NCBI GenBank assembly: GCA_020056155.1
Contig: JAGVII010000210.1
Span: 1-15,329 of the forward strand
Length of the DNA stretch: 15,329 bases
Source: Afipia sp.
GTDB taxonomy: Bacteria; Pseudomonadota; Alphaproteobacteria; Rhizobiales; Xanthobacteraceae
Reading direction: 5' to 3'
The notes below the pieces were generated by a model that saw nothing but the letters and a program-made list of their open reading frames with translations, searched no databases and had not been told where the DNA came from. A program made the translations under genes and the position numbers. Below, piece after piece: positions 1-6,793 of the stretch. Each line of letters opens with the position of its first letter. Position 1 is the first letter of the stretch.

Positions 1-678
1 AAGGAAGGCTTCGATCTGCAGCTGTTCCCGTATCCCCTTCCCGGCAACGATCAGGCCTCGGCCTGGACTCAGATCCGTCGCTTCAGCCCAGACTGGATCG
101 TCAGCTGGAGCCTATCGAACATGCATGTGATCGCGTCACGCGAGATGAAGCGCAATGGAATCCCGATTGAAAAATACATCGCCGTTAATTGGCTCAACGA
201 GGTCGATATCAAGAATATCGGGCCGGATGTCGCCAAGGGATTGAAACGCGGCACCAACGTCGCCGGCGGTTCAAATCAGCCGTTGGTTCAGCAGATTATC
301 AAGGAGCTTTACGACAGGGGCAAAGGCAACGGTGATCGCAAATTTACCGAGGACGTCTATTACAACACTGGTCTTGCGATCTACTCGATCGCATTCGAAG
401 GCGCACGGCTTGCGATCAAGAATGGCGGCTGGCCGCTAACACCCGATAAAATTAAGACTGGTCTTGAGAGTCTGAAAAATTACGATGCTAACGGGCTGAT
501 TGCACCTATTACAGTCACGGCACAGGATCATGGCGGCGGCGGCAAGACACGCATTGAAATGTGGGATGGAGAGAAATGGGTTGCACAAACCGATTGGATC
601 GCTGGCTTTCAAGACGAGGTTTGGAGCGTAGTGAAGGAACAGTCGGCGGACTTCGCCAAATCTGAGACGCAAAAATGA
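1..678 (+). CDS. Branched-chain amino acid-type ABC transporter substrate-binding protein, 3' part
   Basis: The reading frame is open from base 1 to the TGA at 676-678, so about 225 C-terminal residues of a longer protein are visible; the signal peptide and first lobe lie left of the window. The sequence fits the periplasmic ligand-binding fold of the LivK-like family (Peripla_BP_6): a strand reading DWIVSWSLSN near the cut, a long mid-region, and a C-terminal lobe with a GLIAPITVTAQDH-type segment followed by an IEMWDGEKW strand. Proteins of this family bind small carboxylates, amino acids or aromatic acids in the periplasm and hand them to an ABC permease. Next to a catabolic cluster, an uptake role for the cluster's substrate is a reasonable inference. 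The permease and ATPase genes would be upstream, out of view. The family is fairly sure; the ligand is unknown. Confidence 0.85.
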   Translation, partial: KEGFDLQLFPYPLPGNDQASAWTQIRRFSPDWIVSWSLSNMHVIASREMKRNGIPIEKYIAVNWLNEVDIKNIGPDVAKGLKRGTNVAGGSNQPLVQQIIKELYDRGKGNGDRKFTEDVYYNTGLAIYSIAFEGARLAIKNGGWPLTPDKIKTGLESLKNYDANGLIAPITVTAQDHGGGGKTRIEMWDGEKWVAQTDWIAGFQDEVWSVVKEQSADFAKSETQK

Positions 679-686
679 ACTGTCTC

Positions 687-722
687 TGGCCGGCGAAGTC
701 GATTTACCGACGTTGCCGGCCA
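687..722 (+). terminator. Stem-loop after the transporter gene
   Basis: TGGCCGGC at 687-694 is perfectly complementary to GCCGGCCA at 715-722. The stem continues inward with AA/TT and GTCG/CGAC pairs, interrupted by single unpaired G residues, around a short ATTTA-containing loop. It begins 8 bases after the transporter stop codon, where a terminator or mRNA 3'-end stabiliser is expected. No T-run follows, so a classic intrinsic terminator is not shown. Confidence 0.45.
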
Positions 723-836
723 AGTTGGCGCTGATTCCATTCCATTGCAAATATCTCCGATGCCGTCCGCCTGCGGCATATAGCTAGCCAGCTCTGCGTT
801 TCGATCCGCCATGTACCAGCTTCGGCCACTGGTGGA

Positions 837-864
837 TTGCCCTGCCCGCCTACCAAAATATAAG
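837..864 (+). promoter_or_regulatory. Candidate promoter for the monooxygenase gene
   Basis: TATAAG at 859-864 differs from the -10 consensus at one position. TTGCCC at 837-842 matches four of six -35 positions with a 16-base spacer. Transcription would start near 871, inside a small inverted repeat TAAG-N8-CTTA (861-876) that could be a regulator site. Read by eye only. Confidence 0.3.
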
Positions 865-996
865 ACTCAGGACTTAATAGGCGAGCCGGGGTACGAGATG
901 CATTTCTCGGGCTTTATTTGCGAACCCTCTGGCGCCTGCGGAGAACGAACTTATCTCGATTAGCTTAGTCGACCTGCAAAGGAGACGACACGAGTC

Positions 997-2745
997 ATGA
1001 TTGCCGACAACACAACGCGACAAGAGCGCCCAGGCGAAATGGGAGCGGTTTTCGACGCTGTTATCGTGGGTGCGGGCTTTGCCGGGATGTACATGCTGCA
1101 TCGCCTGCGCGGGCTTAGCTTCTCGGCACGGGTCTTCGAGGCCGGCAGTGGCGTGGGTGGCACCTGGTATTGGAACCGCTATCCAGGTGCACGCTGCGAC
1201 GTCGAGAGTATGCAGTACTCATTCTCCTTCTCCGAGGAGCTGGACCAGGAGTGGAACTGGTCGGAGAAATACGCGCCGCAGGCCGAGATCCTTTCCTACG
1301 CCAACCACGTTGCCGATCGTTTCGACCTGCGCCGGGATATCGTGTTCGACACGCGTGTCACCGCGGCGACGTTCGACGAAGACGCCGGGTGCTGGCTGAT
1401 CGAGACCAACCGCGGCGACAGGGTTTTGGCCAGATTCTGCATCATGGCGGTCGGCTGCCTGTCGGCACCGAACCGGCCAAACTTCAGGGGCATGAAGAAC
1501 TTTCGCGGTCCGATCTACCACACCGGCGAATGGCCGCATGAAGGCGTCGACTTTACAGGATTGCGGGTCGGCGTGATCGGCACCGGCTCCTCGGCGATTC
1601 AGTCGATCCCAATCATCGCGCAGCAGGCGGCGCACCTCACGGTATTCCAGCGCACGGCGACGTGGTCCGTGCCGGCGCGCAACGAGAGCCTGACGTCTGA
1701 ATATTTGCAGGCGGCCAAGGCGGATTATCCGGCGTTGCGGGCCAAGGCACGCGGACGCCCGACCGGCTTCTATTTTCCTTTCAACATGAAGCCGGCGCTG
1801 GAGGCTGCACCCGAAGAGCGCGAACGGCAATACGAGGAAGCCTGGACCCGCGGCGGCCTGCCCTTCCTCGGCGCCTTCGGCGATCTGCTGTTCGAGAAGG
1901 CCGCCAACGACACCATCGCCGACTTCGCCCGCCGCAAGATTCGCGGCATCGTGAAGGACCCGGCGACGGCCGACCTGCTGTGTCCGGACAACGTGTTCTG
2001 CTGCAAGCGGCTCTGCGTCGATACTTCCTACTTCGAGACCTACAATCTGGAGCACGTCAAACTGGTCGACGTGTCCAAGACGCCGATCGAACGCTTCACG
2101 CCTGACGGCATCGAGGTCGACGGGGTCGCGTATCCACTGGACACCGCCGTCTGCGCCACCGGCTTTGCCGCGATGACGGGTTCGTTCGACAAGATTGCGA
2201 TCACCGGCCGCAAAGGTTTGACGCTGACCGAGAAGTGGCGCGCCGGCCCGCGCGCCTACCTCGGGATCGCCTCCGCCGGCTTCCCCAATTTGTTCACGAT
2301 CACCGGTCCCGGTAGTCCCTCAGTGCTCGCCAGCATGATCCAGGCGATTGAGCAGCATGTCGACTGGCTGGCCGACTGCATGGCCCACATGCGCGACGTC
2401 GGGGCCGCGACCATCGAGCCGAAGCGCGAGGACGAGGACGCCTGGGTCGAGCACGTCACTGACGTATCGACTGTTTCGCTGCGATCGACCTGCAGCTCCT
2501 GGTATGTCGGCACCAACATCCCCGGCCGGCCGCGCGTCTTCATGCCGTATATCGGCGGCTTCCCGGTCTATGTGCAGAAATGCAACGAGGTGATGAGTGC
2601 CGGCTTCGATGGCTTTGTGCTGGAAGGCGCACCGGCCAGCAACGCGGCGCCCCAGGTGCGCTACACCGAGCGCTGGCGGGTGCCGATCGACATCGACGTC
2701 ATTTCACCGGCCGCCGTCGCCGCCAAACGTGTCCCAGTAGTCTGA
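997..2745 (+). CDS. Type I Baeyer-Villiger monooxygenase (cyclohexanone/phenylacetone monooxygenase-like)
   Basis: Predicted FAD- and NADPH-dependent enzyme of 582 residues that inserts one oxygen atom next to a ketone, giving an ester or lactone. Visible motifs in order: FAD Rossmann loop GAGFAG (25-30); GGTWYWNRYPGARCD (54-68), typical of the family; the Baeyer-Villiger fingerprint FxGxxxHxxxWP as FRGPIYHTGEWP (169-180); NADPH Rossmann loop GTGSS (195-199); KRLCVDTSYFETYN (337-350), whose Arg338 aligns with the catalytic arginine of cyclohexanone and phenylacetone monooxygenases; and the ATGF motif (387-390). Length is normal and nothing is disrupted. The ATG at 997 has the binding site AAAGGAGA; Met15 is a weaker alternative. 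The gene stands alone on the plus strand and converges on the alpha/beta hydrolase gene, which could act on its ester or lactone product. Substrate unknown. Confidence 0.93.
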   Translation: MIADNTTRQERPGEMGAVFDAVIVGAGFAGMYMLHRLRGLSFSARVFEAGSGVGGTWYWNRYPGARCDVESMQYSFSFSEELDQEWNWSEKYAPQAEILSYANHVADRFDLRRDIVFDTRVTAATFDEDAGCWLIETNRGDRVLARFCIMAVGCLSAPNRPNFRGMKNFRGPIYHTGEWPHEGVDFTGLRVGVIGTGSSAIQSIPIIAQQAAHLTVFQRTATWSVPARNESLTSEYLQAAKADYPALRAKARGRPTGFYFPFNMKPALEAAPEERERQYEEAWTRGGLPFLGAFGDLLFEKAANDTIADFARRKIRGIVKDPATADLLCPDNVFCCKRLCVDTSYFETYNLEHVKLVDVSKTPIERFTPDGIEVDGVAYPLDTAVCATGFAAMTGSFDKIAITGRKGLTLTEKWRAGPRAYLGIASAGFPNLFTITGPGSPSVLASMIQAIEQHVDWLADCMAHMRDVGAATIEPKREDEDAWVEHVTDVSTVSLRSTCSSWYVGTNIPGRPRVFMPYIGGFPVYVQKCNEVMSAGFDGFVLEGAPASNAAPQVRYTERWRVPIDIDVISPAAVAAKRVPVV

Positions 2746-2848
2746 AGAGTGATCAACACATGGCTGTTATGTGGGTTGGAAGCAGTTATCGTCAATGTCC
2801 ACTTTTCCGCGATTGATTCCCGGGTCGTCTCCGTGATTTCCAATGGAA

Positions 2849-2891
2849 TGGCGCCGCATGTTTTCCGCTGAACAACCGATGCTTGGCGCCA
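2849..2891. terminator. Stem-loop between converging genes
   Basis: TGGCGCC (2849-2855) pairs with GGCGCCA (2885-2891), and the stem continues with GCAT (2856-2859) against ATGC (2879-2882) past a two-base bulge, around a loop of about 19 bases. It lies in the 243-base space between the stop codons of the converging monooxygenase and hydrolase genes, so it could end transcription from either side. No T-run is present. The rest of the gap (2746-2988) shows no convincing gene. Confidence 0.4.
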
Positions 2892-2988
2892 CGATCCAGT
2901 CGCGCGCAATCACGTTGGGCGGCCTCATGGCAATCGTCGCGCCGGCGCAACAGTAAAATCGCTCAATCGATCCGCGGCGATAGCCACG

Positions 2989-3849
2989 CTAGGAATTATC
3001 AAACTCACTCATAATCAGCCGAGATAGTGCTTCTGGCCGTTCCATTGGAAGAAAATGGCTATTCTCCGGAAAATTGAATACGCGAGTTTGAGGTGCAAGT
3101 TCGACAATCTTCTTCGCATCGACATCACTTACAGTGCTAAATCGCGAGCCGTAGGCCAACAGTAACTTGCCTTTGTAACGTGGAAGAATGTCCCAAAAAT
3201 CGGTCGTCGCGGCCTGGAAGGTTGCAGCTTCCCAGGATGGATTACACGCCAGCCGGATTTGATCGTTAGCTAGGAATACCAACCCACCCTCAAGATAATC
3301 TTCAAGAAATCCGTCTTGCCAAGTGGCGAACATTGCTTTCTTTGCATAAGACTCGCGGATCTCCGGCAGGGACGCCCATGTCGATCGGCGCTTGCGCGCC
3401 TGGATTGCAATATCGAAGTCCACGATGCGCCCCTCCCGCCGCTCGCTCGCAACTCGATACGCCCTCTCGAACGGGACAAATGACGGCTCGAGCAAGCCCA
3501 CCCCGAGCACCAAGTCTGGCCGTCGGGCCGCCAGCATCACACTGACGGTTGCACCGATCGAATGACCCACGAGGAAGGCAGGCTCCTTGTAAACGCCAAG
3601 AAGCTCCTCAAGATCCAATTCATAGGTCTCCCAACTTGTTAGCCTTTCCGGAATTGCTGGCAATGTGGTGCGTCCATGTCCACGCGCGTCGGACGCGACG
3701 ACACGGAAGCTTGCTGATAGCTGCTCCAGAAAGCGTCGATACGTTTCCGCATTGAAGCCGGTCGCATGTGCGAAATGCAGAAGCGGAGCGCAGCTATTCA
3801 CGTTGTCCGACGTCAACGTCGCAATTTTGCCAACCCTAGAAGCGATCAT
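2989..3849 (-). CDS. Alpha/beta-fold hydrolase (esterase or lactonase type)
   Basis: A 286-residue alpha/beta hydrolase fold protein, probably cytosolic. An oxyanion-hole segment FAHATGFNAETYR (26-38) precedes DARGHGRT (54-61), the nucleophile elbow GHSIG (95-99, Ser97) and the catalytic histidine in NSHFLPMERPE (263-273, His265). The acid is uncertain: Glu121 after the following strand or Asp242 near the C-terminus. The ATG at 3849 is preferred because it starts 2 bases after the stop of a possible small upstream ORF; a GTG at 3885 would add 12 residues. Neither start has a good ribosome binding site. It is the last gene of the thiolase-DUF35-MaoC operon and faces the Baeyer-Villiger gene, so opening of the ester or lactone made by that enzyme is the likely job (inference). 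C-C bond hydrolysis is an alternative. Confidence 0.85.
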   Translation of the reverse strand: MIASRVGKIATLTSDNVNSCAPLLHFAHATGFNAETYRRFLEQLSASFRVVASDARGHGRTTLPAIPERLTSWETYELDLEELLGVYKEPAFLVGHSIGATVSVMLAARRPDLVLGVGLLEPSFVPFERAYRVASERREGRIVDFDIAIQARKRRSTWASLPEIRESYAKKAMFATWQDGFLEDYLEGGLVFLANDQIRLACNPSWEAATFQAATTDFWDILPRYKGKLLLAYGSRFSTVSDVDAKKIVELAPQTRVFNFPENSHFLPMERPEALSRLIMSEFDNS

Positions 3850-3851
3850 TC

Positions 3852-3983
3852 TCAAATTGCCCGTCCTGCGCTCTTTTGATCCCACTCGTCGGCCGCACGA
3901 TCTACACTCGCGGGTTGCGCCATGAGCAGCCGTAGCTGAGCCTGAAGGATCGCCAGATCGTCTATCGTGAAGTCAACCCACAT
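3852..3983 (-). CDS. Possible small protein, 43 residues, just before the hydrolase gene
   Basis: An ATG at 3983 opens a frame of 43 codons ending in TGA at 3852-3854, only 2 bases before the hydrolase ATG. The peptide begins MWVDFTIDDLAILQAQ and has a predicted amphipathic helix rich in Leu, Gln and Ala, then a charged tail containing ADEWDQKS. No family is recognised. Support comes from its tight fit between neighbours and the absence of any other gene there; against it, no clear ribosome binding site is visible and codon use is only moderately typical. It could be a coupling leader for the hydrolase, a small subunit, or chance. Confidence 0.4.
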   Translation of the reverse strand: MWVDFTIDDLAILQAQLRLLMAQPASVDRAADEWDQKSAGRAI

Positions 3984-3989
3984 GGCTGC

Positions 3990-4118
3990 TTAAACATCAT
4001 CAGCTTTGCGGCGGAGCTTCTTTAAGCTGACGCGCGCTTCGGGGCATAACTGCTTACACAGAAGCGATGATTGGCCACAATCATTGATATCCGTCAAAAC
4101 AACTTTTTCATTAACCAT
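3990..4118 (-). CDS. Possible small protein, 42 residues, after the MaoC gene
   Basis: An ATG at 4118 lies 5 bases after the MaoC stop codon and opens 42 codons ending in TAA at 3990-3992, 6 bases before the next small ORF. The peptide begins MVNEKVVLTDINDCG, contains three cysteines within 12 residues (CGQSSLLCKQLC) and ends in a basic stretch LKKLRRK. No family is recognised. Its base composition is more AT-rich than the adjacent genes and the ribosome binding site is weak, so this may be untranslated spacer between MaoC and hydrolase genes. Confidence 0.28.
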   Translation of the reverse strand: MVNEKVVLTDINDCGQSSLLCKQLCPEARVSLKKLRRKADDV

Positions 4119-4123
4119 TGTTC

Positions 4124-4984
4124 TCACGCGTATCGTATTGTGACTTCCATGGCGATGGTTCCCTCCGGTGTGAGGGCCCACAGCTCCGCTCCTTTTTCGC
4201 CGTCAACGGCGCGGCCAACGACGCTGAAAGGCGCCGTGTCGAACAGTGGTGCACGGGCGCGCTGCGAAAACGATTTTAGCGTTTTTTCCGGAGCGTGATC
4301 GCGCGCAAGGTCGATCAGGCACTGCTGCGAGTAGGGTCCATGCACGACAAGGCCGGGATAACCTTCGACGCGCATCGCATAGTCCCGGTCGTAATGAATG
4401 CGGTGCGGGTTGAAAGTCAGCGCGGAATAGCGGAACAAGGAAACCGGGTCCGTCGTAATCGTTCGGCGCCACGGTGTATCGGCTGGCGGCTTGTTCCTTT
4501 TCGGTGTGACGCTCTTCTCTCCAGGCTTCACTTCTTCGCGGAACACTGTGTGATTTTGTTCTACAATCGAAAGGCCGCGAGGCGTGAAAATGCGACGGGT
4601 CTGCGTCGCGAATATCAACGCTCCGGTACCGCCCGACCGTAGCGAGACATCGGTGAACTCCGTCTCGCGCTTGAGCGCATCGCCGAGGCGGATCGGATCG
4701 TGGAAGGTCAGTTCGGTTCCCGCATACATCCGCCGTGGAAACGGCATCGGCGGCAGAACGCCGCCAGAGATCGGCAACCCATCGTCACCGAGAGTAGCCT
4801 TGGGCGACAGCGGCATGAAATACACCAGATGCCACCCCGGCTGGATCGGATCCCCGGGCCCTGGAATCTGGTCCTGCCGATCGAAGGTCACCGCAAGTCC
4901 GCGCAGCGGCGCCTGGGTGGCGACATCGTGCTCGACGATTTTCGTCCCGATGTGCTTGCGCAGTGCGTCAATGTCCACGTTCAT
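4124..4984 (-). CDS. MaoC/HTD2-like acyl-CoA dehydratase with FAS1-like N-terminal hotdog
   Basis: Predicted enoyl-CoA hydratase/dehydratase of 286 residues made of two hotdog domains, as in mesaconyl-CoA hydratase-type and HTD2-type proteins. The N-terminal half carries the family signatures GWHLVYFMP (50-58) and LPPMPFPRRMYAG (77-89). The C-terminal half has the hydratase motif ALTFNPHRIHYD (188-199) with the probable catalytic His197, then GYPGLVVHGP (208-217). The ATG at 4984 is chosen because it follows a GGAG site and lies 26 bases after the DUF35 stop; a longer frame back to 5257 only runs antisense-like over the DUF35 gene and matches nothing. In the operon it would add water to the unsaturated acyl-CoA made by the two dehydrogenases, forming the beta-hydroxy group needed for retro-aldol cleavage. 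Family sure, substrate inferred. Confidence 0.88.
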   Translation of the reverse strand: MNVDIDALRKHIGTKIVEHDVATQAPLRGLAVTFDRQDQIPGPGDPIQPGWHLVYFMPLSPKATLGDDGLPISGGVLPPMPFPRRMYAGTELTFHDPIRLGDALKRETEFTDVSLRSGGTGALIFATQTRRIFTPRGLSIVEQNHTVFREEVKPGEKSVTPKRNKPPADTPWRRTITTDPVSLFRYSALTFNPHRIHYDRDYAMRVEGYPGLVVHGPYSQQCLIDLARDHAPEKTLKSFSQRARAPLFDTAPFSVVGRAVDGEKGAELWALTPEGTIAMEVTIRYA

Positions 4985-5010
4985 CTTGATGCCGCTCCGG
5001 GTGGTGATGG

Positions 5011-5427
5011 TCACGACGCGGTTACACAGGCGGGAGTCACCAGATCGGGCTTGGCCTGTTCGAAAATGACACGAACCGGCAGCCCAAGTTTGACGTCCGT
5101 CTCCCTGGCGCCGCGAAGAGGGACTTGCATCCGTACGCCCTCCTCGAGGTCGATAGTGGCCAGAATGTAAGGTAAATCGAGCTTGAACCCGGGATTGAAG
5201 GCGTGATGGGTGATGGTCCAGCTGTGGACCGTTCCCCGGCCCGAGGCCTCGATCCATTTCACTTCAAACGAATAACAGACGTCACAAACCGGCCTTGGAT
5301 AGTGACGGATTTTTCCGCATTGCCCGCATTTCTGAAGGAGCAGCCGTCCATTTTGGAGGCCATCCCAATAGGGCTTCGACTCATGGGTCGGCTCAGGAAC
5401 GGGCTTGAGGTAGGTCTCCGCAGTCAT
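5011..5427 (-). CDS. Zn-ribbon/OB-fold DUF35 protein, partner of the thiolase-like enzyme
   Basis: A 138-residue, stand-alone DUF35 protein. An N-terminal helix containing PYWDGLQNG is followed by a rubredoxin-like zinc ribbon CxxC-x10-CxxC (Cys34, 37, 48, 51) and a C-terminal OB fold with GRGTVHSWTITHH and YILATIDLEEGVR. Known DUF35 proteins bind thiolase-like enzymes and help close their active site, as ChsH2's DUF35 domain does for the aldolase Ltp2. Start choice: an upstream ATG at 5436 overlaps the thiolase stop as ATGA, but the AAAGGA site (5441-5436) runs into that ATG and sits 8 bases before the ATG at 5427, so 5427 is preferred. Position between the thiolase-like and MaoC genes matches the predicted complex. 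Confidence 0.9.
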   Translation of the reverse strand: MTAETYLKPVPEPTHESKPYWDGLQNGRLLLQKCGQCGKIRHYPRPVCDVCYSFEVKWIEASGRGTVHSWTITHHAFNPGFKLDLPYILATIDLEEGVRMQVPLRGARETDVKLGLPVRVIFEQAKPDLVTPACVTAS

Positions 5428-5432
5428 TGCGA

Positions 5433-6584
5433 TCATCCTTTGCGCATGATCGCGACGGATCCGTCGCCCATATCGCCGTATCCAGTCACAAGGCCGATCT
5501 CGGCTCCCCTAACTTGTGCCTTGCCGGCCTCGCCTCTGAGTTGACGCACAAGTTCAACAATGTGGTTCATGCCGACCATATGCGCCTGAGAAAGCAGTCC
5601 GCCGTGGGTGTTGATCGGCAATTTTCCTCCAAGCCGAATCGCTCCGCTCGCAACAAACGGACCGCCCTCGCCTTTCTTGCAAAAGCCGAGGTCTTCAAGT
5701 TGACACAGCACGATGTAGGTGAAGCAGTCGTAAATCTCGGCAACGTCAATATCTCCAGGCGAAACACCGGCCATGGCAAACGCCTTCGGCGCAGCCTTCG
5801 CGATCCCGAGGCGCGTCATATCCGGGCGTTGCGTGATGACGCTCGGTGAATCCGGATGGCCTTCGGCGACCCCCATGACGTAGACCGGTGGTTTGCGAAG
5901 ATCATTTGCCCGGTCCGCGCCACTGACCACGATCGCCGCGCCGCCGTCGCTTTCCAGGCTGCAATCATAAAGTCTCAAAGGATCGGAGATCATGCGTGAC
6001 GTCTGGTGATCCTCAAGGGTCAGCGGCTTCGTCATCATCCCATGGCCATTGAGAATTGCGTTGTGACGGGTAGACACGGCGATTTCGCCAAGCTGCGAGC
6101 TCGTCGTGCCGAACAGTTCCATATGGCGACGGGCCATCGGCGCATATAGCTGTGCCGGGGCGATCGCGCCGACCGGCATCTCATGCTCACCAACGACCTT
6201 GAACTGGGGCATTTGCTGAACGCGCGTGCCGATGCGACCCGCAGACGAGCCGTTACGACCGATCGGGATCAGCACGTTGCTGCACACGCCGCCGCTGATC
6301 GCGAGCAGCGCACATTGTATGGCCGCGACGCAGCTGGCTCCGCCGAGCGGCGCAGTGGCCGAAAAGCGCAGGTCGGATATACCGAAATTCGTGACAAAGT
6401 CTTCGGCTACGACCGGCGAATTCGAGTATGGAATAATGCCGTCGATTTCCTTGGGACTGAGCCCCGCATCCGCAATCGCATTCAACGAAGCCTCGAGCTG
6501 AAGCGCAAGTATGCTCTTGCCCGACATGCGCGTGTACTCGGTCTCTCCCACGCCAGTGATGGCGGCCTTTTCTTTCAGTGACAT
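5433..6584 (-). CDS. Thiolase-like protein, SCPx/Ltp2 type, probable retro-aldolase
   Basis: A 383-residue thiolase-fold protein beginning MSLKEKAAITGVGETEYTR, with a GGGAG-like site before the ATG at 6584 (a frame back to 6677 is rejected). It belongs to the SCPx/lipid-transfer thiolase group rather than to classic acetyl-CoA acetyltransferases. The usual nucleophile position falls in PLGGASCVAAI (79-89); by eye the expected cysteine aligns with glycine and Cys85 is displaced three residues. The second catalytic CxG motif is replaced by GYG (368-370). Histidines remain in NTHGG (His327) and SQAHMVG (His335), and AEIYDCF (282-288) carries Tyr285. This pattern resembles Ltp2, which uses tyrosines for retro-aldol cleavage with a DUF35 partner. 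It leads the operon. Automated pipelines would call it acetyl-CoA acetyltransferase, which the residues do not support. Confidence 0.88.
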   Translation of the reverse strand: MSLKEKAAITGVGETEYTRMSGKSILALQLEASLNAIADAGLSPKEIDGIIPYSNSPVVAEDFVTNFGISDLRFSATAPLGGASCVAAIQCALLAISGGVCSNVLIPIGRNGSSAGRIGTRVQQMPQFKVVGEHEMPVGAIAPAQLYAPMARRHMELFGTTSSQLGEIAVSTRHNAILNGHGMMTKPLTLEDHQTSRMISDPLRLYDCSLESDGGAAIVVSGADRANDLRKPPVYVMGVAEGHPDSPSVITQRPDMTRLGIAKAAPKAFAMAGVSPGDIDVAEIYDCFTYIVLCQLEDLGFCKKGEGGPFVASGAIRLGGKLPINTHGGLLSQAHMVGMNHIVELVRQLRGEAGKAQVRGAEIGLVTGYGDMGDGSVAIMRKG

Positions 6585-6623
6585 AGGCAAAGCTCCCACG
6601 GAGGCTCGCAACCCCTGAACGAT

Positions 6624-6639
6624 TTCCGTGACGACGGAA
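6624..6639. promoter_or_regulatory. Inverted repeat TTCCGT-N4-ACGGAA
   Basis: The two six-base arms are perfectly complementary with a 4-base centre. The site is about 40 bases upstream of the thiolase start codon, in a place suited to an operator for a dimeric repressor. The regulator is unknown; the nearby LysR-type protein or a TetR-type protein outside the window are candidates. Confidence 0.35.
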
Positions 6640-6719
6640 CAATCATTCAAGCTTTCTACTTGACGCCGGCCGCCCAAGGCACGACTATTTCGAACAGATG
6701 TTAGATTTAATCCGTAGCG

Positions 6720-6733
6720 CGGTCAATCGACCG
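6720..6733. promoter_or_regulatory. Inverted repeat CGGTC-N4-GACCG
   Basis: Two perfect five-base arms around AATC, about 60 bases upstream of the first dehydrogenase ATG. It shares the spacing, but not the bases, of the repeat on the other side of the divergent region. Possible operator. Confidence 0.3.
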
Positions 6734-6793
6734 TGGCTAGTCCTTTCCGTGTAGAGTAACAGGCACAAACCGCGCCTGGGAAAGAGCGTCTCT

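Larger units (their letters stand above)
679..996 (+). other. 318-base gap between transporter and monooxygenase genes
   Basis: No convincing gene is present. The region holds a strong stem-loop just after the transporter stop codon, a candidate promoter with a small inverted repeat near 837-876, a weak five-pair repeat (CGAGA at 894-898, TCTCG at 905-909), and the ribosome binding site AAAGGAGA about 11 bases before the monooxygenase ATG. Minus-strand ORFs here have no recognisable product. Confidence 0.5.
6585..6793. promoter_or_regulatory. Divergent control region between thiolase operon and dehydrogenase genes
   Basis: These 209 bases must hold promoters for both directions. Two inverted repeats with the same 4-base spacing are visible (listed separately). 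No confident -35/-10 pair could be chosen by eye for either direction. The dehydrogenase ATG at 6794 is preceded by GGGAAAGAG, and the thiolase ATG by GGGAG. Confidence 0.5.

Noticed and set aside
1219..2055. Long minus-strand frame inside the monooxygenase gene (278 codons)
   Set aside because: It lies wholly antisense to a clear Baeyer-Villiger gene with all motifs, shows no known domain and reflects GC-rich codon bias.
2858..2956. A 32-codon plus-strand frame beginning MFSAEQPMLG in the gap after the monooxygenase
   Set aside because: Overlaps the stem-loop, has no ribosome binding site and no recognisable family; most likely chance.
4985..5257. N-terminal extension of the MaoC protein
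   Set aside because: The added residues are the DUF35 gene read in another frame, and the ATG at 4984 has its own ribosome binding site.
6585..6677. N-terminal extension of the thiolase-like protein
   Set aside because: The family starts at MSLKEKAAITGVGETEY; the extension covers the promoter region and its inverted repeat.
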